Shown here: positions 8,279 to 17,452 of the stretch, one piece after another
How the letters are laid out: each line of letters starts with the position of its first letter
Numbering within the stretch: the stretch's first letter is position 1
DNA from: Rhizobiaceae bacterium
GTDB taxonomy: Bacteria > Pseudomonadota > Alphaproteobacteria > Rhizobiales > Rhizobiaceae
Assembly: GCA_025698895.1 (NCBI GenBank)
Contig: JAILWO010000001.1
Span: 1,647,001-1,711,000, forward strand
Direction of reading: 5' to 3'
Length of the DNA stretch: 64,000 nt
Program-made: the position numbers and the translations under genes
The notes under the pieces: generated by a model
Databases searched by the model: none
What the model was told of the DNA's origin: nothing
Seen by the model: only the letters and a program-made list of their open reading frames with translations

Positions 8279-9580
8279 ATGCAAACCACCTTCACCGCCG
8301 ACCAGCTTGCCAATCCGCATGTCGCGGAGTCCGAAAAGATACTGCGCAAATGCGTGCATTGCGGCTTCTGCTTGGCGACCTGTCCGACCTATGTCACGCT
8401 CGGCAACGAGCTCGACAGCCCGCGCGGGCGCATCTACCTCATCAAGGACATGCTGGAGAACGACCGTCCGGCTGACCGGCAGGTCGTCACCCATATCGAC
8501 CGCTGCCTGTCTTGTCTCGCCTGCATGACCACCTGCCCTTCGGGCGTTCACTACATGCACCTGGTCGATCATGCCCGCGTCCATATCGAGAAGACGTATC
8601 GGCGCCCGCTCGCCGACCGCGCGATACGGGCGCTTCTGGCGGCGGTCCTGCCCCATCCGTCCCGTTTCCGCGCGGCGTTGAAACTGGCGTGGCTCGGTCG
8701 CCCATTCCTGCCGCTGTTCGAGCGCGTCAAGGCGCTGAAGCCTCTCGCCTCTATGCTGAAACTGGCGCCTTCCGGCCTGCCGGCGGTGGAGGATCCGCCG
8801 CGCGAGGCGCAGGCCCAAGGTGAACGCCGGGGGCGGGTCGCGCTGCTTGCCGGCTGTGCGCAGTCGGTTCTCGATCCGGGCATCAACCAGGCGACCCGCC
8901 GCCTGCTGACGCGCTTCGGCATCGAGGTCGTGGCCGCGCCCGGCGAGGCCTGCTGCGGCGCGCTCGTCCATCACATGGGCAAGGAGAATGCGGCGCTCGC
9001 CGCCGCGCGCAACAATGTCGACGCGTGGACGGCCGAAATGGAGCGCGGCGGTCTCGACGCCATCCTCATCACCGCGTCCGGCTGCGGCACGACCATCAAG
9101 GACTACGGATTCATGCTGCGCCTCGATCCGGCCTACGCCGAGAAGGCGGCGCGCGTCTCCGCCCTGGCGAAGGACGTGACGGAATACCTGGCCGATCTCG
9201 ACCTGCCCGCGCCCTCGACCGCCTCCGGCCTCGCGGTCGCCTATCATTCGGCCTGTTCCATGCAGCACGGCCAGAAGATCACGCGCCAGCCGCGGAAGCT
9301 CCTGGAAAAGGCCGGTTTCGCCGTGAAGGAGCCGCGCGAGGGACATCTGTGCTGCGGCTCAGCCGGCACCTACAACATTCTCCAGCCCGAGATCGCGAGA
9401 CGCCTGCGCGACCGCAAGGTGAAGAATGTCGAGGCGACCGGTGCCGAGATCGTCGCCACCGGCAATATCGGCTGCATGACCCAGATCGGCTCCGCCTCGC
9501 GCCTGCCCGTGGTCCACACGGTCGAACTGCTCGACTGGGCCTGGGGCGGCCCGAAACCCGAGGCGCTGACCGCCCTATAG
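8279..9580 (+). CDS. glcF: Glycolate oxidase iron-sulfur subunit GlcF
   Basis: A 433-aa iron-sulfur subunit. Two [4Fe-4S] ferredoxin motifs lie near the N-terminus (C25, C28, C31, C35 in CVHCGFCLATCP and C76, C79, C82, C86 in CLSCLACMTTCP), followed by two CCG domains (GEACCGALVHHMG and GHLCCGSAGTYNILQ). These carry electrons from the GlcD/GlcE flavin to quinone. It completes the operon glcD - antitoxin - toxin - glcE - DUF4870 - glcF. Length fits the family. Start ATG at 8279 lies 15 bases after the membrane-protein stop. Confidence 0.93.
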   Translation: MQTTFTADQLANPHVAESEKILRKCVHCGFCLATCPTYVTLGNELDSPRGRIYLIKDMLENDRPADRQVVTHIDRCLSCLACMTTCPSGVHYMHLVDHARVHIEKTYRRPLADRAIRALLAAVLPHPSRFRAALKLAWLGRPFLPLFERVKALKPLASMLKLAPSGLPAVEDPPREAQAQGERRGRVALLAGCAQSVLDPGINQATRRLLTRFGIEVVAAPGEACCGALVHHMGKENAALAAARNNVDAWTAEMERGGLDAILITASGCGTTIKDYGFMLRLDPAYAEKAARVSALAKDVTEYLADLDLPAPSTASGLAVAYHSACSMQHGQKITRQPRKLLEKAGFAVKEPREGHLCCGSAGTYNILQPEIARRLRDRKVKNVEATGAEIVATGNIGCMTQIGSASRLPVVHTVELLDWAWGGPKPEALTAL

Positions 9581-9669
9581 AACGCGGGCGTCGTCTTCGC
9601 CGTTCATCCGACAGTCAGGTGGTTTCGTGTTCACTGGTCGCGAGGGACCCACGAAACGGAGATGATCCC

Positions 9670-10014
9670 ATGGATCGACGACTGTTCCTGAGCGGCCTGC
9701 TCGGCGTCGCCGGCACCTTGGCGGTCGCGAAGACGGTTGGCCCCGGTGCCGCCGAAGCGGCGGTCGTGAAGCCGGACGGCGGCATTCTCGAAGAACTCGC
9801 CGCTTCCGAACCTGAAGTGACCGAGGTCGACCATCGCCGTGGCCGTCGCCGTCACTGGGACGACCACCGGCACTGGCATCGACCCCGTCGGCGCCGTCGG
9901 CGTCCGCATGGCCGTCACCGCCGCAGAGTGTGGCGGCGCGTGTGCCGTCGTGTCCGCCGTTACGGCGAATGGTATCGCCGCTGCTGGCACGAACCCGTCT
10001 GGATTTGGACCTGA
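9670..10014 (+). CDS. Arg/His-rich exported protein with Tat-type signal (protamine-like)
   Basis: A 114-aa protein. The N-terminus DRRLFLSGLLGVAGTLAVAKT has the twin-arginine pattern RRxFL followed by a hydrophobic stretch, and an A-x-A site near GAAEAA. After a short acidic segment (EELAASEPEVTEVD) the remaining 60 residues are almost entirely Arg, His, Trp and Tyr (for example RRGRRRHWDDHRHWHRPRR). Similar rhizobial proteins get labels such as protamine-like or Tat signal protein without known function. GGAG lies 8 bases before the ATG. Metal, nucleic-acid or polyanion binding is plausible from composition only. Confidence 0.72.
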   Translation: MDRRLFLSGLLGVAGTLAVAKTVGPGAAEAAVVKPDGGILEELAASEPEVTEVDHRRGRRRHWDDHRHWHRPRRRRRRPHGRHRRRVWRRVCRRVRRYGEWYRRCWHEPVWIWT

Positions 10015-10020
10015 TCCAGG

Positions 10021-10048
10021 CAGGATCCCGGCTTCGGCCGGGATCCTG
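10021..10048 (+). terminator. GC-rich UUCG-loop hairpin after the Arg/His-rich gene
   Basis: CAGGATCCCGGC (10021-10032), loop TTCG, then the perfect complement GCCGGGATCCTG (10037-10048): a 12-base-pair stem with an extra-stable UUCG-type tetraloop, 6 bases after the stop codon. No T-run follows, so it could act as a weak terminator, an mRNA-stabilising 3' end or a processing site between this gene and the next lipoprotein gene. Confidence 0.55.
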
Positions 10049-10103
10049 CACCATCGGACCCCACAGCCGGACAATCCTCCGGCAACAGGAAAGGCTCTTC
10101 ATC

Positions 10104-10397
10104 ATGATAGACCCACGCCGTCTTCTCGTCCTGGCCGCGGCCGGCGTCGCGCTTTCCGGCTGCCAGAGCGAGGCGGGGGCCACGCGTCCGGTAGAGGGCG
10201 TCTGCGATCCGGCTGCCGCCGAGGCTCTCGTCGGGCAGGAAAGGATTTCGGACGACCGTGCGAAGGAACTCACCGGCGCGACGCTCGTCCGCCAGATCAA
10301 GCCCGGCGACATGGTCACGATGGATTTCCAACAGGCGCGCGTGACCATCGAGACCGATCCGGCAACCGGCAGGATCATCCGCGCGTCCTGCGGATAG
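10104..10397 (+). CDS. Lipoprotein with I78-family peptidase inhibitor domain
   Basis: A 97-aa precursor. The signal peptide ends in a lipobox (LSGC, Cys at residue 20), so the mature protein is probably lipid-anchored in the envelope. The rest matches the I78 inhibitor family: VCDPAAAEALVGQ, the acidic/polar loop, MVTMDFQQARVTIETD and the terminal C of RASCG, giving the two conserved cysteines. I78 members inhibit serine proteases such as elastase, or are predicted to. AGGAAAGG precedes the ATG. Confidence 0.83.
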   Translation: MIDPRRLLVLAAAGVALSGCQSEAGATRPVEGVCDPAAAEALVGQERISDDRAKELTGATLVRQIKPGDMVTMDFQQARVTIETDPATGRIIRASCG

Positions 10398-10412
10398 CCG
10401 CCCTGACTTGTT

Positions 10413-11276
10413 CTATTCCGCCACCCGCCTTCGCCACAGCACGAACGGGATCGACACCATGTACATGGTGATGCCGTAGACCCCCGACGGCAGCGAAAAC
10501 GGCGGTAGGGCCGCAGCCCGCTCCACGATCAGCGAGCCTACCGTGATGCCGAGCGTGGCGTTCTGGATTCCCGTCTCGATCGCGATCGCGGTGGCTTCGT
10601 CGCGCGTCAACGAAAACAACCGGGCTAGTGCGAGCCCCGCCGCCAGCAGGATGACGTTGAGCGCCACCAGCGCCGGCCCGAGCGTCGCGAGGTTCGCCAC
10701 GAACAGCGACCAGTTCGCCGCCAGCGCCCCGGCCACCACGATCACGAACAGCGCCAGCGCCAGCTTCTCCACGAACGGTTCGATGCCGAGCGCGAAGGCC
10801 GGGACCCGGTGGCGAAGGGTCACGCCGATGGCGACCGGAACGGCCGTGATCAGGAACATCGCCACCGCCAGCGAGGTCACGTTCACCGGCGGTGCATCGA
10901 GCCCCATGAAATGTCCGGCGAAGGCGCGCACCAGAAAAGGCACCGTTACTACCGCCACCAGGCTGATCACGCCCGTCAGCGAGATCGACAGGGCGAGGTC
11001 GCCGCGTCCGTACTTGGTCAGCACGTTGGAGGTCACGCCGCCGGGGCACAGCGACAGGATCATGATCCCGACGGCAAGGTCGGGCGGCAGGCGAAACAGG
11101 ATCGCCATCGCATAGGCGACGAGCGGGATGAGGACGAGCTGCGACGCCGCGCCGACGCCGAACGCCTTCGGCCGGCCGGCCACGCGGGCGAAGTCGGCCA
11201 CCGTCAGGCCGAGCCCCAGCGAGAACATGATGACCGCCAGCGCGAGCGGCAGAAATATGGTGATCAGGCTGTCCAT
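10413..11276 (-). CDS. Bile acid:sodium symporter (BASS) family transporter
   Basis: A 287-aa integral membrane protein with about nine hydrophobic helices and the BASS hallmark GGVTSNVLTKYGRGDLALSI in the middle, plus the second crossover-helix motif ETGIQNATLGITVGSLIV. Family members import organic anions with sodium, such as pyruvate, pantoate or sulfur-linked acids; the substrate here is unknown. The ATG at 11276 has GGGGGA upstream; an ORF extension to 11318 adds unlikely sequence. The gene converges with the I78 lipoprotein gene, 15 bases away. Confidence 0.87.
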   Translation of the reverse strand: MDSLITIFLPLALAVIMFSLGLGLTVADFARVAGRPKAFGVGAASQLVLIPLVAYAMAILFRLPPDLAVGIMILSLCPGGVTSNVLTKYGRGDLALSISLTGVISLVAVVTVPFLVRAFAGHFMGLDAPPVNVTSLAVAMFLITAVPVAIGVTLRHRVPAFALGIEPFVEKLALALFVIVVAGALAANWSLFVANLATLGPALVALNVILLAAGLALARLFSLTRDEATAIAIETGIQNATLGITVGSLIVERAAALPPFSLPSGVYGITMYMVSIPFVLWRRRVAE

Positions 11277-11372
11277 GGCGTCCCCCGGCCAGGCGCCTCT
11301 CGCGCCCATGCGCGACACTACACGCTGGCACCGCGCGCGAAAGCCCTTCCATTCCCTGTCCCCAAAACGCGG

Positions 11373-11406
11373 AAGGGCGGCGCGACCCCCTCGTCGCGCC
11401 GCCCTT
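11373..11406 (-). terminator. Terminator of the L,D-transpeptidase gene
   Basis: A perfect 13-base-pair stem (AAGGGCGGCGCGA at 11373-11385 and its complement at 11394-11406) with an 8-base loop. On the minus strand the stem is followed by CCGCGTTTT. It lies about 80 bases after the stop of the L,D-transpeptidase gene and before the BASS gene, so it probably ends that transcript. Confidence 0.7.
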
Positions 11407-11487
11407 CGCGGTGGCCGGCCCCGTCTTGTCGACAGTCCCCTCTTTTCCGGCCGCTTCCCTCTCCGGGAATCAGGTCGCGCGGCGATC

Positions 11488-12306
11488 CTACCTCACCACG
11501 ACCTTGGTGCCGATGCCGACGCGTTCGTAGAGGTCGATCACATCCTCGTTGCGCATGCGGATGCAGCCCGACGACACCGCCCGACCGATTGTCCAGGGCT
11601 GGTTGGTGCCGTGGATGCGATAGAGGGTTGAGCCCAGATAGAGCGCGCGCGCGCCGAGCGGGTTTTCCGGCCCGCCCTTCATATGAACGGGCAGGATGCG
11701 CCCCTTCTTCTTCTCGCGCGCGATCATCTCGGCGGGCGGCCGCCAGTCGGGCCATTCGCGCTTCAAAGTCACCTTGTGCGTGCCGGCCCATTCGAAGCCT
11801 GGCTTGCCGGTGCCGACGCCGTAACGTCGCGCTTCGCCGCCCGGCTGCACGAGGTAGAGGAAATTCGCCGTCGTATCGATCACGATCGTGCCGGGCGCCT
11901 CCTTGCCATCATAGGCGATCGTCTGAGGCAGGAACTTCGGATCGATCTCGAATTTAGGCTTGGCCGGCGCCTCGGGGCGGATCGCCGCCGTGCGGGCCTG
12001 GTGGTCGGGGCGCTGTGCATGACGATAGTCATGGATGCGGCCGCGATCGACGGTGACACCCTGCCGCCGGCGCGGCTGGCGGTATTCCCGCGCGGGTGCG
12101 AACTGTCTATGCACCTGCTGCCGCTGCACGCCCTGTCGCTGGACGGGCACCCGCGGGGGCGTGCGCAACTGCATGACCCAGGGCGCCGACAGGTCCGGGC
12201 TGACCACCAGCGGCGGGCGCTCGGAGTAGCGGCTTTGAGCGGCGGCCGGCGAGGCGATGGCCGCGACGACTGCTGACAGGATTGTCAGGATGGCGAGGCG
12301 TTTCAT
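11488..12306 (-). CDS. Periplasmic L,D-transpeptidase (YkuD domain)
   Basis: A 272-aa precursor: signal peptide at residues 1-23 (ends AAAQS), an Arg/Gln-rich linker at about 45-115, then a YkuD catalytic domain from about residue 138 to the end. The active-site motif is intact: H232 in RIHGTN and C248 in VSSGCIRMRNEDV. Such enzymes form 3-3 cross-links in peptidoglycan or attach proteins to it. The tail GIGTKVVVR is typical. The gene stands alone, with its own terminator downstream. Confidence 0.92.
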   Translation of the reverse strand: MKRLAILTILSAVVAAIASPAAAQSRYSERPPLVVSPDLSAPWVMQLRTPPRVPVQRQGVQRQQVHRQFAPAREYRQPRRRQGVTVDRGRIHDYRHAQRPDHQARTAAIRPEAPAKPKFEIDPKFLPQTIAYDGKEAPGTIVIDTTANFLYLVQPGGEARRYGVGTGKPGFEWAGTHKVTLKREWPDWRPPAEMIAREKKKGRILPVHMKGGPENPLGARALYLGSTLYRIHGTNQPWTIGRAVSSGCIRMRNEDVIDLYERVGIGTKVVVR

Positions 12307-12514
12307 GGTGATACTCTCGACTTGTCATGCCATGCGCGGGAAACGGGTTGTCTCCCGAGGTCCGGATGACGATGCCGCAGGCGAGGAAAGCAAAAAGTGA
12401 ATCGCCGATCGTTCAAATGCCTTTGGGGCCGGAAAGATTCCGGTATGGTTACCTCGCGGTGCAGCGACAGGGTAAATGCGTGATGAAAAACGCTATTTGG
12501 CAACGGAGGTCCTT

Positions 12515-13150
12515 GTGAGCGCGCTCGCCGAAGGTCTGGTCGAGGGTCCCGATGGCAAGGTCCGCTGCGCTTGGCACGGCAATCTGCCCGACTATCTGGC
12601 CTATCATGACGCCGAATGGGGCTGGCCGGTCGCCGACGATGTGCGCCTGTTCGAAAAGATCTGCCTGGAGGGCTTTCAGTCGGGTCTGTCCTGGCTGACG
12701 ATCCTCAGGAAACGCGAAAATTTCCGCGCCGGCTTCGCCGGTTTCGATCCAGAGCTCGTGGCGCGCTTCGGCGAGGACGACATGGAGCGCCTGCTGGCCG
12801 ATACTGGCATCGTGCGCCATCGTGGCAAGATCGCCTCGACGATTAACAATGCCGCCCGCGCGCTGGAACTCAAACGGGAAGCCGGCTCGCTCGCCGCCTT
12901 CTTCTGGTCGTTCGAGCCGGAACCCGACCAGCGCCCCGAGATCGTGGACTGGGCGCATATCCGCGCCAACCCGACCACGGCCGTCTCCATCAGGATATCG
13001 AAGGAACTGAAGAAGCGCGGCTGGACCTTCGTCGGCCCAACCACCGTCTATGCCTTTATGCAGGCGATGGGGCTGGTCAATGACCACATCGAAGGCTGCG
13101 TCTGCCGCGCCGAGGTGGAAAAGGCCCGCGATGGCTTCCGGCGTCCCTGA
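12515..13150 (+). CDS. tag: DNA-3-methyladenine glycosylase I
   Basis: A 211-aa Tag protein that removes 3-methyladenine from alkylated DNA. Family sequences are clear: RCAWHGN...YHDAEWGWPVADDVRLFEKICLEGFQSGLSW, LLADTGIVRHRGKI, and the C-terminal zinc-site region GLVNDHIEGCVCR. I chose the GTG at 12515 because GGAGG lies 5 bases upstream; an in-frame ATG at 12476 would add 13 residues (MRDEKRYLATEVL) with a poor ribosome site. The 3' end overlaps the next gene by 20 bases. Confidence 0.9.
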   Translation: MSALAEGLVEGPDGKVRCAWHGNLPDYLAYHDAEWGWPVADDVRLFEKICLEGFQSGLSWLTILRKRENFRAGFAGFDPELVARFGEDDMERLLADTGIVRHRGKIASTINNAARALELKREAGSLAAFFWSFEPEPDQRPEIVDWAHIRANPTTAVSIRISKELKKRGWTFVGPTTVYAFMQAMGLVNDHIEGCVCRAEVEKARDGFRRP

Positions 13151-13544
13151 ACCCACCGCTGAATTCGCCTCCTATCTGGAGGGACGGCCGCCGGCCGTCG
13201 CCTCGCTCCTATCGCGTTTGCGACACCTCATCCATGAGGCGGCCGGGCATGCCGAGGTCGGGCCGCTCGCCGAAAGCATGAAATGGGGCGAGCCTTCATG
13301 GACGCCGCGCAAGACCGGCATTGGCAGCTCGATCCGGCTCGCCGCTGGCGATGGCCATGTGGCGGTGAATTTCATCTGCCACACGGGCCTTGTGGATCGC
13401 TTTCGCGAAATCTATCCCGCGACCTTCGACTATGGCGGCAGCCGTTCGATCCTGGTCCGGCCGGGCTCGTCGTTCGACGAGGCGGCGCTGTCGCACTGCA
13501 TGGCTTTGGCGCTGGCCTATCATTGGGATCGGCGCCGCGGCTGA
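13131..13544 (+). CDS. DUF1801 domain protein
   Basis: A 137-aa protein of the DUF1801/YdhG-like fold (LRHLIHEAAGHAEVGPLAESMKWGEPSW, then FICHTGLVDRFREIY and YGGSRSILVRPG). The family is widespread, small and of unknown biochemical role. The ATG at 13131 lies inside the end of tag, which suggests co-expression. GGAAAAGG precedes it. Confidence 0.8.
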   Translation: MASGVPEPTAEFASYLEGRPPAVASLLSRLRHLIHEAAGHAEVGPLAESMKWGEPSWTPRKTGIGSSIRLAAGDGHVAVNFICHTGLVDRFREIYPATFDYGGSRSILVRPGSSFDEAALSHCMALALAYHWDRRRG

Positions 13545-13713
13545 CGCCGGTCGCATGGCGTGCAGCCAGCCAGAGCGATCCATCGTCGTCAGATCGCGGC
13601 CTCATCTCGTTCCAGGGAACGAAAATTCCCCTGCGCCGCTTTGCAGCGCAAGCTGTGCCTTATCGGCGGGAAGAACGCGCCATAATTATGCCCGACCGAA
13701 TCGGGAACCACCC

Positions 13714-14487
13714 ATGGAAGAATTTCTCCTGTTCTTGCTTGTGGGCGTTCTCGCGCAGGCGGTGGACGGCGCCCTGGGCATGGCCTACGGGGTCATCTCG
13801 TCCACGGTGTTGCTGGCATTCGGCGTTCCGCCAGCTCAGGCATCGGCCGCGATACACGCCGCCGAATGCTTCACGACTGCCGCCTCCGGATCCGGCCACC
13901 TCTATCACCGCAACATTGACTGGCGTCTCTTCCTACGCCTTGCCCCGTTCGGCATCATCGGCGGCGTGCTCGGGGCCTATGTGCTGACATCCTTCGACGG
14001 AACGGTGATCAAGCCCTATGTCACGACCTATCTCGCCGTGCTCGGCGCATGGATCGTGCTGCGGTCCTTTCGCAAGATCCCGTCCGTTCCGGTTCGTCTT
14101 CCGGTCGTCGCGCCTCTTGGCCTGACGGGCGGGTTCCTCGATGCGGCCGGCGGGGGAGGCTGGGGGCCGATCGTCACCACCGGCTTGCTCGGCGCCAGCG
14201 CGGCACCGCGCTACGTGATCGGCACGGTCAACAGCAGCGAGTTCCTTATCACCACGTCGGTCTCCATCGGCTTCCTCACGGCGTTTCTGACGGGGCACTG
14301 GGAGACCACGAATGATGGTTTCGGCTATGCGTCCGCGGTGGCGGGGCTGATCGCGGGCGGATTGATTGCCGCGCCTTTCGCGGGATGGATAACCAAGCGC
14401 CTCCCCGAAAAGGCCCTGTTGCGGATCGTCGGCGTCATGATTCTCGTGCTGGCCACCGTCCAGACCGTCCAGGCGCTGATTGGCTAG
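13714..14487 (+). CDS. TauE/SafE-type sulfite/anion exporter family protein
   Basis: A 257-aa integral membrane protein with about eight helices in two repeated halves. The family signatures are visible: VGVLAQAVDGALGMAYGVISSTVLL in the first half and TGGFLDAAGGGGWGPIVTTGLL in the second. TauE/SafE proteins export sulfite, sulfoacetate or related organic anions. It stands alone, with 169 bases before it and 81 after it. The substrate is not indicated by the neighbours. Confidence 0.88.
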   Translation: MEEFLLFLLVGVLAQAVDGALGMAYGVISSTVLLAFGVPPAQASAAIHAAECFTTAASGSGHLYHRNIDWRLFLRLAPFGIIGGVLGAYVLTSFDGTVIKPYVTTYLAVLGAWIVLRSFRKIPSVPVRLPVVAPLGLTGGFLDAAGGGGWGPIVTTGLLGASAAPRYVIGTVNSSEFLITTSVSIGFLTAFLTGHWETTNDGFGYASAVAGLIAGGLIAAPFAGWITKRLPEKALLRIVGVMILVLATVQTVQALIG

Positions 14488-14568
14488 ACCCGCTGCCGTC
14501 GGCCTTGCCGCTTCCGGTCCCATTCGCTAGGACCACCGCGCACTCCAGACGCGGGCATTCCAACCATC

Positions 14569-16080
14569 ATGACCGACAAATCGCAGAAATCCCTGGCGCG
14601 GCTGCCACGCGGCTTCGTTGACCGCACGGCGGCCGACATCCGCGCCACCGAACGCATGATGGAGAAGATCCGCGAGGTCTATGACCGCTACGGCTTCGAG
14701 CCGGTCGAGCAGCCGCTGATCGAATACACCGACGCGCTGGGAAAATTCCTGCCCGACCAGGATCGGCCCAACGAGGGCGTCTTCTCCTTCCAGGACGACG
14801 ACGAGCAGTGGTTGAGCCTGCGCTACGACCTAACCGCACCGCTGGCGCGCTATGTGGCGGAGAATTTCGAGCGCCTGCCCAAGCCCTTCCGCAGCTACCG
14901 CTCAGGCTGGGTGTTCCGCAACGAGAAGCCCGGCCCCGGCCGCTTCCGCCAGTTCATGCAGTTCGATGCCGACACGGTCGGCGCGCCGTCCGTCGCGGCC
15001 GACGCCGAGATGGCGATGATGATGGCCGACGTGATGGAGGCGCTCGGGATCAAGCGGGGCGACTACGTGATCCGCGTCAACAACCGCAAGGTGCTCGACG
15101 GCGTGCTGGAGGCGATCGGGCTTGGCGGCGAGGAGAATGCCGGCCGCCGGCTGACCGTGCTGCGCGCCATTGACAAGCTCGACAAATTCGGTCCGGAAGG
15201 AGTCCGCCTTCTGCTTGGCCCCGGCCGCTGGGACGGCGGCAAGGAAGGCGAGGGGGATTTCGCCAAAGGCGCCGGGCTGGATGAGGGCCAAGTTGAGGCG
15301 ATCCTCAGGTATATTTCGGCCGATCCTCAGCAGCCTGAAACCGGCGTCTCGACTGGCCCCCTCCCGACAGGCGATAGCGAACTTCGTCGCGAAGGAACTA
15401 TGGAGCTTGTCGAGATCGGCAAATTATGTCGCGCAGCAGGCTACGCTGAAGACCGGATCAAGATCGACCAATCCGTAGTCCGCGGCCTCGAATACTACAC
15501 CGGCCCCGTCTTCGAGGCCGAGCTTCTGGCCGAGATTCCCAATGAGGACGGCGTCGTCGTGCGCTTCGGCTCGGTCGGCGGCGGCGGCCGCTATGACGGC
15601 CTCGTCTCGCGCTTTCGTGGCGAGCCGGTGCCGGCGACCGGATTCTCCATCGGCGTCTCGCGCCTGATGACGGCGCTCAGGAATCTCGGGAAGCTGGAAT
15701 CGGATGACGAGACCGGCCCGGTCGTGGTGCTGGTCATGGACCGCGACACCGAAAGCCTCGGCCGCACGCAGAAGATGGTGTCGGAACTGCGCGCGGCGAA
15801 TATCCGCGCCGAAATGTATCTCGGCGGTTCCGGCATGAAGGCGCAGATGAAATATGCCGACCGGCGCGGCGCGCCCTGCGTCGTCATCCAGGGCGGCGAC
15901 GAGCGTGCGAAGGGCGAGGTTCAGATCAAGGACATGGCGCTCGGCGAGCAACTGTCGAAGGAAATCGCCGACAATGCCGAATGGCGCGCCGCACGCCCCG
16001 CGCAGGTCTCCGTCCCGGAGGCCGATCTGGTGGCCGAGGTACGCCGCATCCTCGACGCTCGGAAGGCGGAGTGGGGTTGA
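14569..16080 (+). CDS. hisS: Histidyl-tRNA synthetase
   Basis: A 503-aa class II aminoacyl-tRNA synthetase. Motif 2 is [20 protein letters not shown], followed by [12 protein letters not shown]. Histidine-specific sequences include [16 protein letters not shown] and [13 protein letters not shown], and the C-terminal anticodon-binding domain begins near residue 380 ([11 protein letters not shown]). Length is normal for rhizobial HisS. Codons in residues of about 240-305 (bases 15290-15480) use many A/T third positions (tat att, aaa tta tgt, gca gca, gta), unlike the rest of the gene. It is followed by a palindromic repeat and then hisZ-hisG. Confidence 0.96.
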   Translation: MTDKSQKSLARLPRGFVDRTAADIRATERMMEKIREVYDRYGFEPVEQPLIEYTDALGKFLPDQDRPNEGVFSFQDDDEQWLSLRYDLTAPLARYVAENFERLPKPFRSYRSGWVFRNEKPGPGRFRQFMQFDADTVGAPSVAADAEMAMMMADVMEALGIKRGDYVIRVNNRKVLDGVLEAIGLGGEENAGRRLTVLRAIDKLDKFGPEGVRLLLGPGRWDGGKEGEGDFAKGAGLDEGQVEAILRYISADPQQPETGVSTGPLPTGDSELRREGTMELVEIGKLCRAAGYAEDRIKIDQSVVRGLEYYTGPVFEAELLAEIPNEDGVVVRFGSVGGGGRYDGLVSRFRGEPVPATGFSIGVSRLMTALRNLGKLESDDETGPVVVLVMDRDTESLGRTQKMVSELRAANIRAEMYLGGSGMKAQMKYADRRGAPCVVIQGGDERAKGEVQIKDMALGEQLSKEIADNAEWRAARPAQVSVPEADLVAEVRRILDARKAEWG

Positions 16081-16102
16081 TGACGGGCGCGGCCTGTCCT
16101 GC

Positions 16103-16249
16103 CCTTCTGCCCTTGTGGGAGAAGGTGGCTCGGCGCGGAGCGCCGAGACGGATGAGGGGTGCTGGGAGGAATGAGACGTCGGCGCTCTTCCCAACACCCT
16201 TCATCCGACCTTGCTTTGCTCGGCCACCTTCTCCCACAAGGAGAGAAGG
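16103..16249. repeat. Palindromic intergenic repeat (RIME-like) between hisS and hisZ
   Basis: The 184-base hisS-hisZ gap is nearly filled by an imperfect palindrome. Outer hairpins CCTTCT...AGAAGG sit at 16103-16125 and 16227-16249, each with a loop containing CCTTGTGGG or its complement. Inside lie CTCGGCGC...GCGCCGAG (about 16130-16146) and CGGATGAGGGGTG (16149-16161), the latter facing CACCCTTCATCCG (16195-16207) with one mismatch. The same building blocks recur inside ileS at 34520-34650. Elements of this build are common in rhizobial genomes. The right arm ends a few bases before the hisZ ribosome site. Confidence 0.85.
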
Positions 16250-16264
16250 CGGAGTTCCCGCACC

Positions 16265-17452
16265 ATGACCCGCGCCCCCTCCTTCGCGTCCGACATCCTG
16301 TCGCTGTTTTCGGCGCGGGGCGCCGAGCCGGTCGAGGTTGCCATCCTGCAGCCGGCCGATCCCTTCCTCGACATGGCCGGCGAGGACCTGCGCCGCCGCA
16401 TCTTCCTGACCGAGAGCGAGACGGGCGCGACGCTTTGCCTGCGCCCCGAATTCACCATCCCGGTCTGTCTCGACCACATCGCCAGCCGCGCCGGCACGCC
16501 GAAGCGCTATGCCTATCTGGGCGAGGTCTTCCGGCAGCGCCGCGAGGGCGGGGCCGAGTTCTTCCAGGCCGGCATCGAGGACCTCGGCGAGACCGATATC
16601 GCCGCCGCCGACGCACGCTCCGTGGCGGATGCCCATGCGCTGATCGCCCATTGCCTGCCCGATGCCCGGCCCGTCGTCACGCTGGGCGACCAGGCCATGT
16701 TCGAGGCGGTGCTGGCGGGGCTTGGCCTGCCGCGCGGCTGGCGCCAGAGGCTCGCGCGCGCCTTCGGCGCGCCGGGGCAGATCGAGGCCGCGCTGGACGA
16801 CCTGGCCCAGCCCGCCAGGCGCACCCCGTTGCCGGAGCCGGTCGCCGCGCTCGCGCTCGACGGCGACATTGAGGCGCTGACCAGCCATATCGCGGCCGGT
16901 ATGGAGGAGACGGGCCTGTCGGCCACCGCTGGCCGCACTCCGGCCGAGATCGCACGCCGCCTCATCGAGAAGGCGCAATTGCGCTCCGTGCGGTTATCGG
17001 GCGAGGCGCTGGCCGCGCTGAAGACCTTCCTAGCCATCGACGCGCCGCTCGCCGAGGCCGCCACCCGACTGGAGGTCTTCGCGGGCGAGGCGGGCCTGTC
17101 GCTCGGTGCGGCGCTCGACCTGTTTTCCCGCCGCGCCGAGGCGATCGCGGGCCACGGCCTCGATCCCGGCGCCATCCGGTACGACGCAGCCTTTGGGCGG
17201 CCGCTCGACTACTACACCGGCCTCGTCTTCGAGATCGGTGTGGAAGGCGCGGAGCGTCCCATCGTCGGCGGCGGCCGCTACGACCGCCTGCTCACGCTGC
17301 TGGGGGCCGAAAAGCCCATTCCCGGCGTCGGGTTCTCGGTCTGGCTCGACCGCATCAAGGAGGCGCGGGGCTTTTCCTCTACTTCGGAACCGGGGAGGGA
17401 GGCCATGCGCGGCATGGGAGAGGGCGCGCGGGCGCCCGGATTCGCCCCATGA
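16265..17452 (+). CDS. hisZ: ATP phosphoribosyltransferase regulatory subunit HisZ
   Basis: A 395-aa HisS paralogue lacking aminoacylation function that activates the short form of HisG in histidine synthesis. The HisZ catalytic-fold core shows [46 protein letters not shown] and [13 protein letters not shown]. The ATG at 16265 lies just after the palindromic repeat; upstream in-frame codons are repeat-derived. The last 30 residues ([18 protein letters not shown]...) look like a non-conserved tail. The stop overlaps the hisG start by 4 bases (ATGA). Confidence 0.94.
   Translation: MTRAPSFASDILSLFSARGAEPVEVAILQPADPFLDMAGEDLRRRIFLTESETGATLCLRPEFTIPVCLDHIASRAGTPKRYAYLGEVFRQRREGGAEFFQAGIEDLGETDIAAADARSVADAHALIAHCLPDARPVVTLGDQAMFEAVLAGLGLPRGWRQRLARAFGAPGQIEAALDDLAQPARRTPLPEPVAALALDGDIEALTSHIAAGMEETGLSATAGRTPAEIARRLIEKAQLRSVRLSGEALAALKTFLAIDAPLAEAATRLEVFAGEAGLSLGAALDLFSRRAEAIAGHGLDPGAIRYDAAFGRPLDYYTGLVFEIGVEGAERPIVGGGRYDRLLTLLGAEKPIPGVGFSVWLDRIKEARGFSSTSEPGREAMRGMGEGARAPGFAP

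Noticed and set aside
11373..11406. GC-rich palindrome as a possible mobile repeat
   Set aside because: It is a simple perfect stem after a gene, with a short T-run on the minus strand, and does not share the blocks of the 16103 and 34520 repeats; a terminator explains it.
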